A stretch of DNA of 64,000 nt, from assembly GCA_963281255.1 (NCBI GenBank), contig OY725489.1, forward strand, positions 1,488,001 through 1,552,000, written 5' to 3'. The notes under the pieces were generated by a model that had not been told where the DNA came from, searched no databases, and worked only from the letters and a program-made list of their open reading frames with translations. Made by a program: the position numbers and the translations under genes. Source of the stretch: Aphrocallistes beatrix. Its lineage: Eukaryota > Porifera > Hexactinellida > Sceptrulophora > Aphrocallistidae. Below, piece after piece: positions 32,440-43,168 of this stretch (the stretch's first letter is position 1; each line of letters opens with the position of its first letter).

Positions 32440-32900
32440 TTCAACCATCTTCTAGCGCATCCCTACCACAAATTCCGTAAGTTACAATGAGGCCTATAGT
32501 AGGCCATGAAAAAGGATACCTTAGTTGATGACTATTATGGTTAGGCTAGAATAAGATAATTTTTGGATATTTACTAAACAACTAATTACACTAGCTAATC
32601 GAAATATTCTGCAAATTTTTCCGCGAATAGCCAAAACCGCGAACAGCGAGGCTACCTGTACTGCATTATATCAAATTGTATTACATTCGACAAAAAGTCA
32701 AACCAACACTGTGTGGGAAACCGAAAAAAATATTTATCTCGGCATACTTACCAACCCATTTCGACAATTTCCCTAGATTCTAGGAGTGAAATCCCTGGTT
32801 TTTCATTGATTTCCCTGGAAAAGCGGGCCAAAATATTCATGCGGGCTTCTTGCGGGCCAAATAATTTATTTGCGGGCCGCGGTTACAAATTTCGGCCCGC
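32440..32900. other. no recognised gene
   Basis: AT-rich spacer with faint 'gcgggcc' phrases near 32825-32880. It runs into the end of the minus-strand Ty3-type fossil. Confidence 0.4.
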
Positions 32901-34779
32901 GTGCAACTCTGCGCTATCGCGAAGTGCCTTCGGAATGGACGAATTCGAGAATTTCCTGTTGCAATACTTTGGGGACGACGAGCCTCTCTTTAAAAAATAA
33001 CAACCCGTCTCTTAGTCTCAGCCTATTCGACACCTTCCTAAACTTCCCTTGGGTTACCTGTCCCGTCGCCCTTAACTGTATTTTAGCTTCTCGTATTACC
33101 GGATCTTCACTCTGGCCATAAGCAATCTGCGCTCCGAGCTGGTTGGGGAGCTCAACCACATACAAATGTTCCTCAAATGTATGTTCCTGATTTACCTCGT
33201 CGTCTTAAACCAGGTGGCGATTACGGCTAAAATAGTCTGCTGTAATATTGTCCCGTCCGGGCCGATATTTGATCACACATGGTAGTTCCTCTAATTCTCA
33301 AATCCACCTGGCATACGTATGTCTGGGGTCCTTCTGAGCTCGCAGCCATTGTAATGGATGGTGATCTGAGAGAAAAACTTCCTCGATGCCGATACCAGTG
33401 CCCATGCTTCTAATTGCATAGCTCCATAATTCCATTGGGTCGAGTTGAGAGATGAAGAAAAATAGGAAATTGGTCGGAGTTTGTTAGTACGTTTGTCCAA
33501 CTGAGACAAAGCTGCTGCGATTCGTTGAGAACTTCCATCAGCTTCGACATAAAATTCCTTTCCCCAGTTTGGAAATGTCAAGCATACAGGCTCGGTGATT
33601 AATGCCTTACGTAAACTGGAGAACGCTCCCTCTTGACAAGCACTCCATTCCCAAGCTGCTCCCTTGTGCGTCAATAGATTTAAGGAGGCCGCTCTTTCTG
33701 CTAGTTGGGGGATGTAATCTCTATAATAATTCAAAGTCCCTAAGAATCGTTGTAGCTCTGAAACTGACTCCGGCCGAGGAAAGTTCTTTAGTTTTCCTTT
33801 ATATGACTCTATTGGCTCCCTGCCCTTATTCAAGATATGATGGCCCAAGAACTCTCCTTCCGATTACCCTATATGACATTTCGATTTTTTTCAGTTGAAT
33901 TCCTGCCTTTTCTAAGGCCTGGAAAGCCTGTCGCAAATTTTGAGTGTGCTCTTCGAAAGTCCTCAAGTAGATAAGAATATCGTCGATGTAGCTCTCGCAT
34001 CGGTCTACACGTTCGAGTGTTTGATCCATCAACCTTTGAAACGTCGCCCCGGAGTTTATCATCCCGAATGGCATCACTAGCATCTCGAATTTCCCCCTTG
34101 GGGTGTGAAAGGCAGTTTTCTCAATATCGGTCTCTCGCATCGGAACGCACCAGTAAGCTGATGTGACGTCTAAAAATGTAAAATAATTACTCCCGTCTAG
34201 TTTATCCAATATCGTCAGGGGGTTGGGGAGTTCATATGTGTCTCTCTTAGTAATCGCGAAGTTTTCTATAATCGATAGCGAATCTTAATGTGCCATCCTT
34301 TTTACGCACGAGTACGACGTCACTTGCAAATTGCGAGCTTGAAAGACGATAAATTCCGTTTTTGCACATCTCTTCTGCCTGTTCTGCTACTGTCTTCTCC
34401 CATGCCAGTGGCATCCTCTTTGAACGCACTTGAATTGGTGTCAACGCTTATACAGGTAATGTTGTATTTCCGTTATAATTATCTTTGGTTTCTTAGGATA
34501 TTTGGCAAACAGATCTGTAAATTCCTTTAATTGTCTGGTTCTCGCTCGGGGGTTGATCAATTCCTTCTCTTTCGTAGCTTCACCTAGTTCTAATACTTTT
34601 CATCGGCGATCCTGGTTCTGGATAAGCCATTGGAGCCGCTTAGCATCGTCTGGGCTGGCTGCCAATCGTTACCCAGGCGAATTCGGCCTCCCTTCCAATC
34701 CAAGGTGACTGTGTCGAACCTTTCCATGAACTGTCAACCCAACAAGAGTGTACGTTCCTCACTGTCCAATACGCGTAAC

Positions 34780-35845
34780 CATAGCCTACTCTAATAATGC
34801 CTCACAGTAAAATAACCAAGGATGCGGTAATAGCCGAATGGATTAATACACGATTAGCCTAAAGTCGTCAACCATGTAGGATAGGCATTAAGAATGTATT
34901 ACCAGCATATATAAACATGGCATCAAATAACATATATCCGTTGTCAAAATTTCGACTCGTCATCATATCATTGCGCAACAGGTCATTTTAAGCACGATTT
35001 TGGCAATTTTCTAAGCTGTTTTAACCCTATTTCTAAATGATATTAAGGTGTGATTTTTGTGTAGAACCAAGATTAGTACGAGTTGATTTGAAAAATTTGG
35101 AATTTTTCAATGGAATGTTGCTACATTCCTGCGTTGCTATGGTAAAGCATTTTGGTCAGTTTGGGCCATATCCTGCAAACTGTAAGAACTAGGTCTTCAA
35201 ATTTGATTTTATTTGATAGGCAATTGGCTACTTCCTATTAGTTAATAATACAATTTAAACTTCTAAATTCACAGACTATAGAGTTATGAGACAATTTAGT
35301 GTTTTGGTCACATTCTTAAAACAACCCATAACTCAAAACTCGTTGAATTTAAAAGTTCAAGTTGTATTAACACCTAATAGGAAGTAGGCCATTGCCTATC
35401 AAACACGATCGAATTTGAAGATCTAGCTACTACAGTTTGCACGAAATGGCCCAAACTGACCAAAATGCTTTACCATAGCAACGCAGGAATGTAACAACAT
35501 TCCATTGAAAATTTCTAAATTTTTCAAATCAACTCGTACTAATCTTGGTTCTACACAAAAATCACACCTTAATACCGTTTAGAAATAGGGCTAAAACAGC
35601 TTATAAAATCGCTAAAATTGTCCTTAGAATGACCTGTTGCGCAATGATATGATGACTAATCGAAATTTTTCCAACGGATATATGTACTTTGATACCATGT
35701 TTATATATGCTGGTGATACATTCTTAATGCCTATTCTGCATGGTTAACGATTTCAGGCTAATCGTGTATTAATCCATTCGGCTACTACTTCATCCCTAGT
35801 CCATGATTTTCAGTCTACTGTGAGGCATTATTAGAGTAGGCTATG
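34780..35845. mobile_element. palindromic element, CATAGCC family, copy B
   Basis: Same ends as copy A with the 7-bp duplication GCGTAAC (34773-34779 and 35846-35852). It is inserted in the Ty3-type fossil. The hairpin centre is interrupted by a separate foldback element (about 35107-35507). Confidence 0.9.
35107..35507. mobile_element. GGAATGTTG foldback element inside copy B
   Basis: The ends ATGGAATGTTGCTACATTCC and its near inverse each contain a small palindrome of their own. The arms (about 190 bases each) are imperfect, with CTTCCTATTAG and CTAATAGGAAG facing each other. It lies at the exact centre of the host palindrome, which copy A lacks. Confidence 0.8.
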
Positions 35846-37436
35846 GCGTAACCTTTGTGTCACGGGTCTCTCGTTACCAACCTGTACAAGCGTATCTACG
35901 TTCCCGAGTACTTAAACGGGATAACTACATAGTCTCTACACCTCACTAGGTGCACGTAACAATTCGCTTCCTAACTTGAGTTCTGCTAACGTATAACGAT
36001 CGATAACGCAAGGTTTGGCGCCAGTGTCTAACATAGCAGTGACATTATTAGTGACCATCTACCTGCAAGTTTACTGTCTCTTCATTCGAGTTAACGAGAA
36101 AGGCGTCTTCACCCTTGAAATTTCTGTCGTTTCTGTCGTACCTGTGTCTTGGGTATTTACTGATCCAATGGCCATTATTCCCACAATTTCCGAAAGGACG
36201 CTTGGGACAATACTTCCACCCGTGCTCAAACTTACCACAGGTGAAACAGCGCGTGTTCTGGGACATTTGTCCAGGTCTTGTCTTTCTAGGGAATCTATCA
36301 TCGTCTGTACTAGTCTTTCTATGGAATCTATCGCACTGATGGAACGTGTTTACTTTCGCTGGGTCTTTCGTTAATTCTGCAGTACCGCTCCCTTCACTCT
36401 CTGAGTTTGAGGTTTTGACTCTTATTACTCTCTCTGGTCCGGGATCACGGTAGCCCCGATCCATTGAAATCCCTTTCTTGGTGAACCACTCACGTACAGT
36501 GTTTCCCTCAGGATAATTGGAAAGCGCGTTAATTTTGCAAAGTTTTGTGCGGTTTATTCGGTAAATTGCATTATTTAACAACAAAATCACGTTATTCGAC
36601 AAGCTAACGTGCTAAATAGCGCGCTTAATGCGCTCGACGGGAAACACTGCTCACGTTGCTTAACAGCAAATTGTGTTCTTTGTCCGTCTCCCATATCTTC
36701 TGACTTTTCAGCTAACCACTCCTTTGCTTTCTGGTATACTTCTTTTGGAAGTTGTGTAGTCATGAAAACTCAAGCGAATTCAACGTTCAACTCGAGGTCA
36801 TACATCAGAATCTGTTTGCAGCTTCAAATAGATCAATCGAAGGATCGAGACTTTCCTTCAGTACCTTAAATACCGCATCTAGTGTGATTTTCCTGATCAC
36901 GGTCAACACAACTCTATCTTCTAGTTTGCCTCTGTTGATATAGGCCGGCAGTAACCGTATGCTGCGGGTTCTTCTAAGGCAGAAACACTGGCTCGAAACT
37001 TCCCATTCTTCAATCCTTTGGGTAGGTAAGGGGATGGGATTGCGACTGTAAGAGGATTAGCCATCAGTAAGGTATAATGTATAATTTAGTATTTATGTTA
37101 TGATTTCGTCGTCTATTTATAACTATATCTGGAATGTTGAAGTGAAAGTGAAAGTTAATTGAAAGTAAACTGGTCATTTCTATTTATACCTTTGACCACA
37201 AGTATTTCCCGGGTTTTAATTAATTAACCAGTTATTTTCCTAGGAAAGATAGACCTTAAAAATTTATTTCCAAAAAATTTATTACCAGAAAAATTTATTA
37301 CCAGCATATATAAACCACATATCAGAGCCCCCGAATCCGTAATCAAAATGTGCATTGTCATCATCATTTTGAGCCACGAACCCTTTTTTGAGGAAATTTA
37401 GGCATTTTTCTCACCTGTTTTATACCGTTATAAATA

Positions 37437-37923
37437 GGGCATTAGTCGATCCTCAAAAAAGGGATCCAGATCCCGATCCTAACTTATAAAAGGATCTTCG
37501 ATCCGATCACGATCCTAATTCTATGAAAGGATCTTCGATCTGATTACGATCCCCAAAAGGATCTTTTCAATAATAGTCAGAGGACTATCATTTTTAGTAC
37601 AGCTCCTGGAAGGAGATGCCTTATGGCATGGACGGCGTACAATGTCCGTCCGTCTACGGCAGCCTGGGGCGTACTTAGTGCTTAAGTTAGTATTCAAACC
37701 ATAAAACACATAAAAATATATATTTAACCAACATAAATTTCAACACTTTCACCTCCAACTCGGGGATTAAGAAGAAAAAGGATCGGATCGAATTCAATAA
37801 AAGTTTCGATCCGATCCTGATCCTACTTTAAAAAGGATCGTCGATCCGATCTCGATCCTCAAAAAAAGGATCGCGATCCGGATCTTTCGATCATGGATCG
37901 AAAGATCTTAATGCCCTATTGAT
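37437..37923. mobile_element. GATC-rich inverted-end element, full copy
   Basis: It starts AGGGCATTAGTCGATCC and ends TAATGCCCT. It has clusters of ggatcgcgatccggatc-type palindromes at both sides and a plain AT-rich middle. No clear target duplication. 37070-37430 (between the fossil and this element) holds no gene. Confidence 0.6.
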
Positions 37924-37982
37924 AATCCATCATTCATGTCTAATTATCGAATAAAATCTTATTTTGGACCAGTTGTTTAGAA

Positions 37983-38415
37983 ATATGTGGAAATTTCCAT
38001 CGGAATGTTGACACATTCCTGTGTCGCTAAGGAAATTTATTTGACTAATTTGGACTATAACTCGAAATTTGTAAATGTTAAACGCCAATAAATTGTACCA
38101 TCATGTAGGCAATAGGCGACTTTCCATTCACCAATAATACACTTTATCGTTTATCTCAAAATATAACAGTCATACAGTTATGGACCAATTTATAAATGTT
38201 GGCATAAATGGTAAATTGATCCATAACTGTATGACTGTTATATTTAGAGAGATAAAGTGTATTATTGGTGAATAGGAAGTCGCCTATTGCCTACTTGATA
38301 GTACCATTTATTGGCGTTTAGCATCTACAAATTTAGAGATATAGTCTAAATTAGTCGAATAAATTTCTTTAGCAACGCAGGAATGTGTCAACATTCCGAT
38401 GAAAATATCAACATA
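37983..38415. mobile_element. GGAATGTTG foldback element, second family member
   Basis: Arms of about 205 bases face each other around 38205 (GTCATACAGTTATGGACCAA against its inverse). The outer ends carry CGGAATGTTGACACATTCC and the inverse, like the element at 35107-35507. Confidence 0.75.
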
Positions 38416-38500
38416 TGTCTAACCACTGGTTTATCATTCCTAGGAAAAAAAACTTTAATGTTGTAAAATTCCCTAACTATACGGGGGCGCGTCGTTAGTC

Positions 38501-39990
38501 CTGTTGCGTGGTATTCTGAGGCACCGTGGTATTTTGAGGCACTAGTCAAATTAACCATGGATATTCAACTTGCGTGGTATTCTGAGGCAACACCAACCTG
38601 TGATCATGATGCGATCATTTACATAGTTCTAATTTAGACAATGACTTTCCATTTGAGTAGAGATACTTGTATGTTTTCCCTGCTCTAAATAGTGTATTGT
38701 GCTTCATGACCTGGAATGCTTGTTTAATAATATGTTTATTCGTCTCATTATTCAGGACATACAATACAAATAGAAAAAACCTGTGAGTACTGTTGCGTGG
38801 TATTTTGAGATATATCGTAGTATTCTGAGATTTTGTTTCGCTTACTCAAATGGTTTTGTGGTTCAATCGGTTTCATCGTAACCTGATAACCACCGCCACA
38901 AAATTGTGGAACATGACACAATTTGATGGCACGCGACACAATTTACTATGGTAGAACCCAGGGTTGCCGTGGGAATGGGAATCTGTGGGTATTCCCATAT
39001 GGGATGGGAATGGGAATGACTTTAAGCCTATGGGTATTCCCACATGTGGGTTTCTGTGGGTTTTTCTGTGGGTTTCTGTGGGTTTTAGTGGGTTTTCCTG
39101 TGGGTTTTAGTGGGTTTTCCTGTGGGTTTCTGTGGGTTTACTTTTGGTATCTGCAGGTATCTGTCGGGATTCAGTGTGAAATCCTACTTAGGCCTATATA
39201 ATATCATAGTAAACATAATCTTGTAGTCTATTATTATATTAGTTAGGATCAGCAAATTCAATTGGTTTTTGCGAGTTTTTGTGTGGGTTTTTGTGGGTTT
39301 TTGTGTGGGTTTTTGTGGGTTTTTGTGTGGGTTTCTGTGGGTTTTTCTGTGGGATTCTGTGGGTTTTTGTGTGGGTTTTTCTGTGGGATTCTGTGGGTTT
39401 TTGTGGGTATTCCCACAGAAATCCTGTGGGAATGGGATAGGAATGGGTATTGAAATTCCATTCCCACGGCAACCCTGGTAGAACCCCATATGGACCATGA
39501 ATGAAACATATACTTTATCCATGGTCCATATGGGGTTCTACCATAGTAAATTGTGTCGCGTGCCATCAAATTGTGTCATGTTCCACAATTTTGTGGCGGT
39601 GGTTATCAGGTTACGATGAAACCGATTGAACCACAAAGCCATTTGAGTAAGCGAAACAAAATCTCAGAATACTACGATATATCTCAAAATACCACGCAAC
39701 AGTACTCACAGGTTTTTTCTATTTGTATTGTATGTCCTGAATAATGAGACGAATAAACATATTATTAAACAAGCATTCCAGGTCATGAAGCACAATACAC
39801 TATTTAGAGCAGGGAAAACATACAAGTATCTCTACTCAAATGGAAAGTCATTGTCTAAATTAGAACTATGTAAATGATCGCATCATGATCACAGGTTGGT
39901 GTTGCCTCAGAATACCACGCAAGTTGAATATCATGGTTAATTTGACTAGTGCCTCAAAATACCACGGTGCCTCAGAATACCACGCAACAG
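38501..39990. mobile_element. large palindromic element, CTGTTGCGTGG family
   Basis: The arms are inverted copies of about 450-470 bases from CTGTTGCGTGGTATTCTGAG inward, nearly identical. The phrase GTGGTATTCTGAGGC or GTGGTATTTTGAGGC recurs along the arm. A hAT-type element (38959-39477) sits at the hairpin centre. No transposase is seen between the arms. No convincing target duplication outside. Confidence 0.85.
38959..39477. mobile_element. hAT-type MITE with GTGGGTTT minisatellite
   Basis: Ends CAGGGTTGCCGTGGGAATGG and its inverse, with the 8-bp duplication GTAGAACC (38951-38958 and 39478-39485). The interior has two same-strand arrays of GTGGGTTTYT units (about 39040-39140 and 39270-39410). 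The many G-triplets on one strand are compatible with G-quadruplexes. The long low-complexity frames here are not genes. Confidence 0.9.
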
Positions 39991-40224
39991 TCCTACTCTG
40001 CATGTAGACGTTAGTCCTAATTCTGACTTGTAGACGTTAGTCCTGTTGCGTGGTATTCATTGCGCTAAGTTCATTTAATTCTTCATGCGGATTGACTTTT
40101 TAATGGCTGCTTTATTACGAACCATTTTTGCCGTTCGGATTCAATAAGAGCGAACTTGACTATTAGTCATTTTTGACTATGAATCATTTCTAACTTCATT
40201 GCGAGCGAAGGCACTACCAAACTA

Positions 40225-40557
40225 GGATGGTATTTTAGACAATTCCGCATTACACCTAGCGACTACTTCCTTAATGAAAAAATTCCACATATTGATGGTG
40301 TTTGGGGTGGAGATATCGAGATCATGGCAGCTTCAGCAATTCTCCAAGTTGATATTTATGTAGCAAACGACAACTACTTAAATACACTACAAGAAAGTAA
40401 ATTTAGCCATCAGGTACGCTGGAGCCTACTCAAAGGTAGCAAGGACACAAAGTTAGCAATATATATCAAGAACTTTGCTAATCATTACGAACCAGTGATA
40501 TCTATGATTAATTGTCCAACCACTTTCGGAATAATTGAAGAACCCCTGAATTCTTAA
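40225..40557 (+). pseudogene. OTU protease fragment beside a palindromic element
   Basis: The frame carries IDGVWGGDIEIMAASAILQV, then DIYVAND, and later the catalytic histidine motif FANHYEPV. These are the central and C-terminal parts of an OTU fold. The N-terminal DGNC motif is not present upstream. It is bracketed by CTGTTGCGTGG (40041-40051) and ACTGTTGCGTAGA (about 40571), which are ends of the palindromic element next door, so it was probably carried by that transposon family. Confidence 0.65.
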
Positions 40558-40567
40558 ACAATATTAT

Positions 40568-40763
40568 AGTACTGTTGCGTAGATTTGTTTAATTTGTATT
40601 GTGTCTTGAATAATGAGACGAATAAACATATTATTTAAGCTTTCCAGGTCGTGAAGCACAATAAACTATTTAGAGTAGGGAAAACATAAAGTATCACTAC
40701 TCAAATGGAAAGTCATTGTCTAAATTAGAACTATGTAAATGATCGCATCATGATCACAGGGGG
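40568..40763 (+). repeat. partial arm of the CTGTTGCGTGG element
   Basis: This matches the inner part of the palindrome's arm ('aatgagacgaataaacatatt', then 'aatggaaagtcattgtctaa', then 'gatcgcatcatgatcacag', each in shorter pieces), with small differences. Confidence 0.7.
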
Positions 40764-40775
40764 GTGCATGCATTT

Positions 40776-41382
40776 GTCAGAATTTTGAAGCTGTCACTTG
40801 TCAGAATTATCCTAGTTGTCACTTGTCAATGGTTTTTAGGACTGCTGTCACTTGTCAGAATGGTTTTTAGGATTGCTGTCACTTGTCAGAATGGTTTTTA
40901 GGACTGCTGTCACTTGTCAGAATGGTTTTTAAGGAATGGCGGATGTTTCGTCACTGATATTTCTTTGAATGAAATTAAAGAATCACTACTTTCATTCTCC
41001 CATTCATTCTACCAAATAATAAATGACAATCACCCACCCTCACGAAATAAAAAAAACACTCTCGCGTGCCACTTTATATTATTTCAAACTCAAAATGCCT
41101 ACTCTCACTTTCCTACCAATTCTATTCAACTCCATGTTTGCCAAAAAGCCATTCTGACAAGTGACAGCAGTCCTAAAAACCATTCTGACAAGTGACAGCA
41201 GTCCTAAAAACCATTCTGACAAGTGACAGCATTCTTAAAAACCATTCTGACAAGTGACAGCATTCTTAAAAACCATTCTGACAAGTGACAGCATTCTTAA
41301 AAAACCATTCTGACAAGTGACAGCAGTCCTAAAAACCATTCTGACAAGTGACAGCATTCTTAAAAACCATTCTGACAAGTGA
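40776..41382. repeat. inverted pair of GTCACTTGTCAGAATGG minisatellites
   Basis: The left arm (40776-40932) has several copies of a unit near 32 bases on the plus strand. The right arm (41145-41382) has seven or more copies inverted, running into the N gap. About 200 bases of ordinary DNA lie between. The array probably caused the gap. Confidence 0.8.
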
Positions 41383-41582
41383 NNNNNNNNNNNNNNNNNN
41401 NNNNNNNNNNNNNNNNNNNNNNNNNNNNNNNNNNNNNNNNNNNNNNNNNNNNNNNNNNNNNNNNNNNNNNNNNNNNNNNNNNNNNNNNNNNNNNNNNNNN
41501 NNNNNNNNNNNNNNNNNNNNNNNNNNNNNNNNNNNNNNNNNNNNNNNNNNNNNNNNNNNNNNNNNNNNNNNNNNNNNNNNNN
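41383..41582. other. assembly gap of exactly 200 N
   Basis: Round size shows a placeholder, so the true length is unknown. Frames reported across it have no meaning. Confidence 0.99.
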
Positions 41583-41810
41583 ATCATCATCTCGGTAGAT
41601 CTTAACGATATTTTTGTATTTTAAAACCTGCTTAAAAAGTTCAGCAGACATTCTGAGTGCCACTGGAAAGCTGACCACAGCAATGAGGAACTTGCCTATG
41701 TATATCAATATATAGATTATAAATGCGTAATCTGGAAGAGCGACAACTCCTGCCAGTAGCATGTCCCATATCGGAATCATTATTCCTGATCCAATTTCTT
41801 CAGTTAATTG
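41583..41810 (-). CDS. exon of an unidentified membrane protein, cut by the gap
   Basis: Minus strand, open from an acceptor (GATAAAACAG, exon from 41810) to the gap. It reads QLTEEIGSGIMIPIWDML, then ALPDYAFIIYILIYIGKFLI, then VSFPVALRMSAELFKQ. The hydrophobic stretch (about residues 30-60) suggests one or two membrane segments. A methionine lies at 41780, so the exon could also hold the start. I do not recognise the family. The downstream part is lost in the gap. Confidence 0.45.
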
Positions 41811-42315
41811 CTGTTTTATCTTTTAAACTACACATACACATAGTGTAATACAAGTATATACTCCACATTCCTTGAGCATAATTATCCATTTGCTATGCAT
41901 GTTATACTATTAGTTGCATATATAATATTACAAGTAATAAGATACCTTTTCAGGTTATGAACTTAATCTACTACGGGCTACAATCTTACTGTAGGAATCG
42001 ATGGTAATCTACATCATCTTGGCAATAAAAGGCTATCCAGTGTATCTCTACAGAAAATAGATACAGAAAACAATAACAGAACCTTTATAATCCGTTTTAT
42101 AGTTTGGTGGAAAGTCTCCTCATATGAATCACTCGCTTCAGACTGGATTCTTATCTCAAGAGGAGGAGTAATGAAGTGCAAGCAAGTCAATGTTAAGCAG
42201 TTGATGCACGAATTGATTTAGTATTTGATGCTAGTTTGATTTATCAGCGATATATGTAGATGTAACGCGTATGCAGGTTATTGGTACTTGCATTGCTAGA
42301 ATTTAGAATTTAAAG
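41811..42315. other. no recognised gene
   Basis: AT-rich spacer, perhaps the intron and upstream region of the minus-strand membrane-protein exon. Confidence 0.35.
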
Positions 42316-42885
42316 TTACAAGCGCGCTTTGCGCACTTGCGCAGCGCGGCTAGCGAACACTTTGTGTCCGCAGAGTCACCCTGCGGGCGTCTGGGAATAT
42401 AAACAAATTCAGAAGTCCTGCGGGTAAATATTGACACTAACCCATTTCAAATTTGCTTACTTATGAGTTTAACGTAAAGAAATAATCCATTTAAATATGA
42501 AATACGATATTTGGAATCTACACCCTTACAAGCAACAGGTCACTACATTGTTGAAAGCTAGTAGTTTCTAACACATATTTGAAAGGTATTTACTTCATGC
42601 ATCTATTGCATACAAAACAAACTAAATATTTATCATGCAGTTTCAAAAATACAATACTTATAATATACGTCCTAAAAACCCCAGGTCAAGAGTTGAAAGG
42701 TAGTCTCTAGCTCATTTTTAGAGTTTACTTACTTTATTTATCTATTGTAAACAAAAACAAACGAAATACTATTTATAAAATAGATTTGAAAATACGATAC
42801 TCGGATTCTATACCCCTCAAAACCCCAGATCAAGCGTTGAAAGGCAGTCTCTAGCACATTTTTCAAAATAGTCAAAAGCTGTGAA
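42316..42885 (+). repeat. GC-headed repeat with body B, copy 8
   Basis: Head 42318-42395 (hairpin arm GCGAACAC...GTGTCCGC, then CACCCTGCGGGCG). About three degenerate 150-bp body-B units follow, each with a CTATTG(C/T)A(T/A)ACAAAA phrase and a 'CCCCAG(G/A)TCAAG' phrase. Confidence 0.65.
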
Positions 42886-43168
42886 ATATCATACTGCAAA
42901 TAGTATCACCTCCACTATTCTATGCTCTTCTTTTTATGGGTGATTAATTTGTTTCTAACTTACTGATAATTCTTCGACAAATGAATGATTATCTCAACTT
43001 TTACGGTTACAGAATGGATTTAGAAATTAAATTTAATTCCGTCTATAACTGTCACTTCTAATGGTTACATAAAATAGTCCCGTTGTGTCGACTTTTCAGT
43101 TTTTACAGTTTCCTCAACTAGACCAATTCAAAATTTGAGTTTTAACTAGTATTTGTATTGTAGCATTT

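Larger units (their letters stand above)
32905..37068 (-). mobile_element. Ty3-type LTR retroelement fossil, heavily broken
   Basis: Read on the minus strand: a gag-like start (about 37.07-36.6 kb), a CCHC knuckle region (about 36.2 kb), a protease trace (about 36.0 kb), reverse transcriptase (about 34.45-33.85 kb), RNase H (about 33.85-33.3 kb) and the beginning of integrase (about 33.2-32.9 kb). A CATAGCC palindromic element (34780-35845) was inserted between protease and RT. There are many breaks (more than five), so this is an old copy. LTRs were not identified. A partial second copy is at 57097-60305. Confidence 0.85.

Noticed and set aside
39184-39569. Overlapping frames of KTHTKTHKNPHKN or GFLCGFLWVF repeats on both strands (also 62421-62806)
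   Set aside because: Product of the GTGGGTTT array inside a hAT MITE, with no promoter or domain evidence.
41235-41780. 181-codon minus-strand frame across the first gap
   Set aside because: It joins a real exon to minisatellite translation through Ns; only 41583-41810 is supported.
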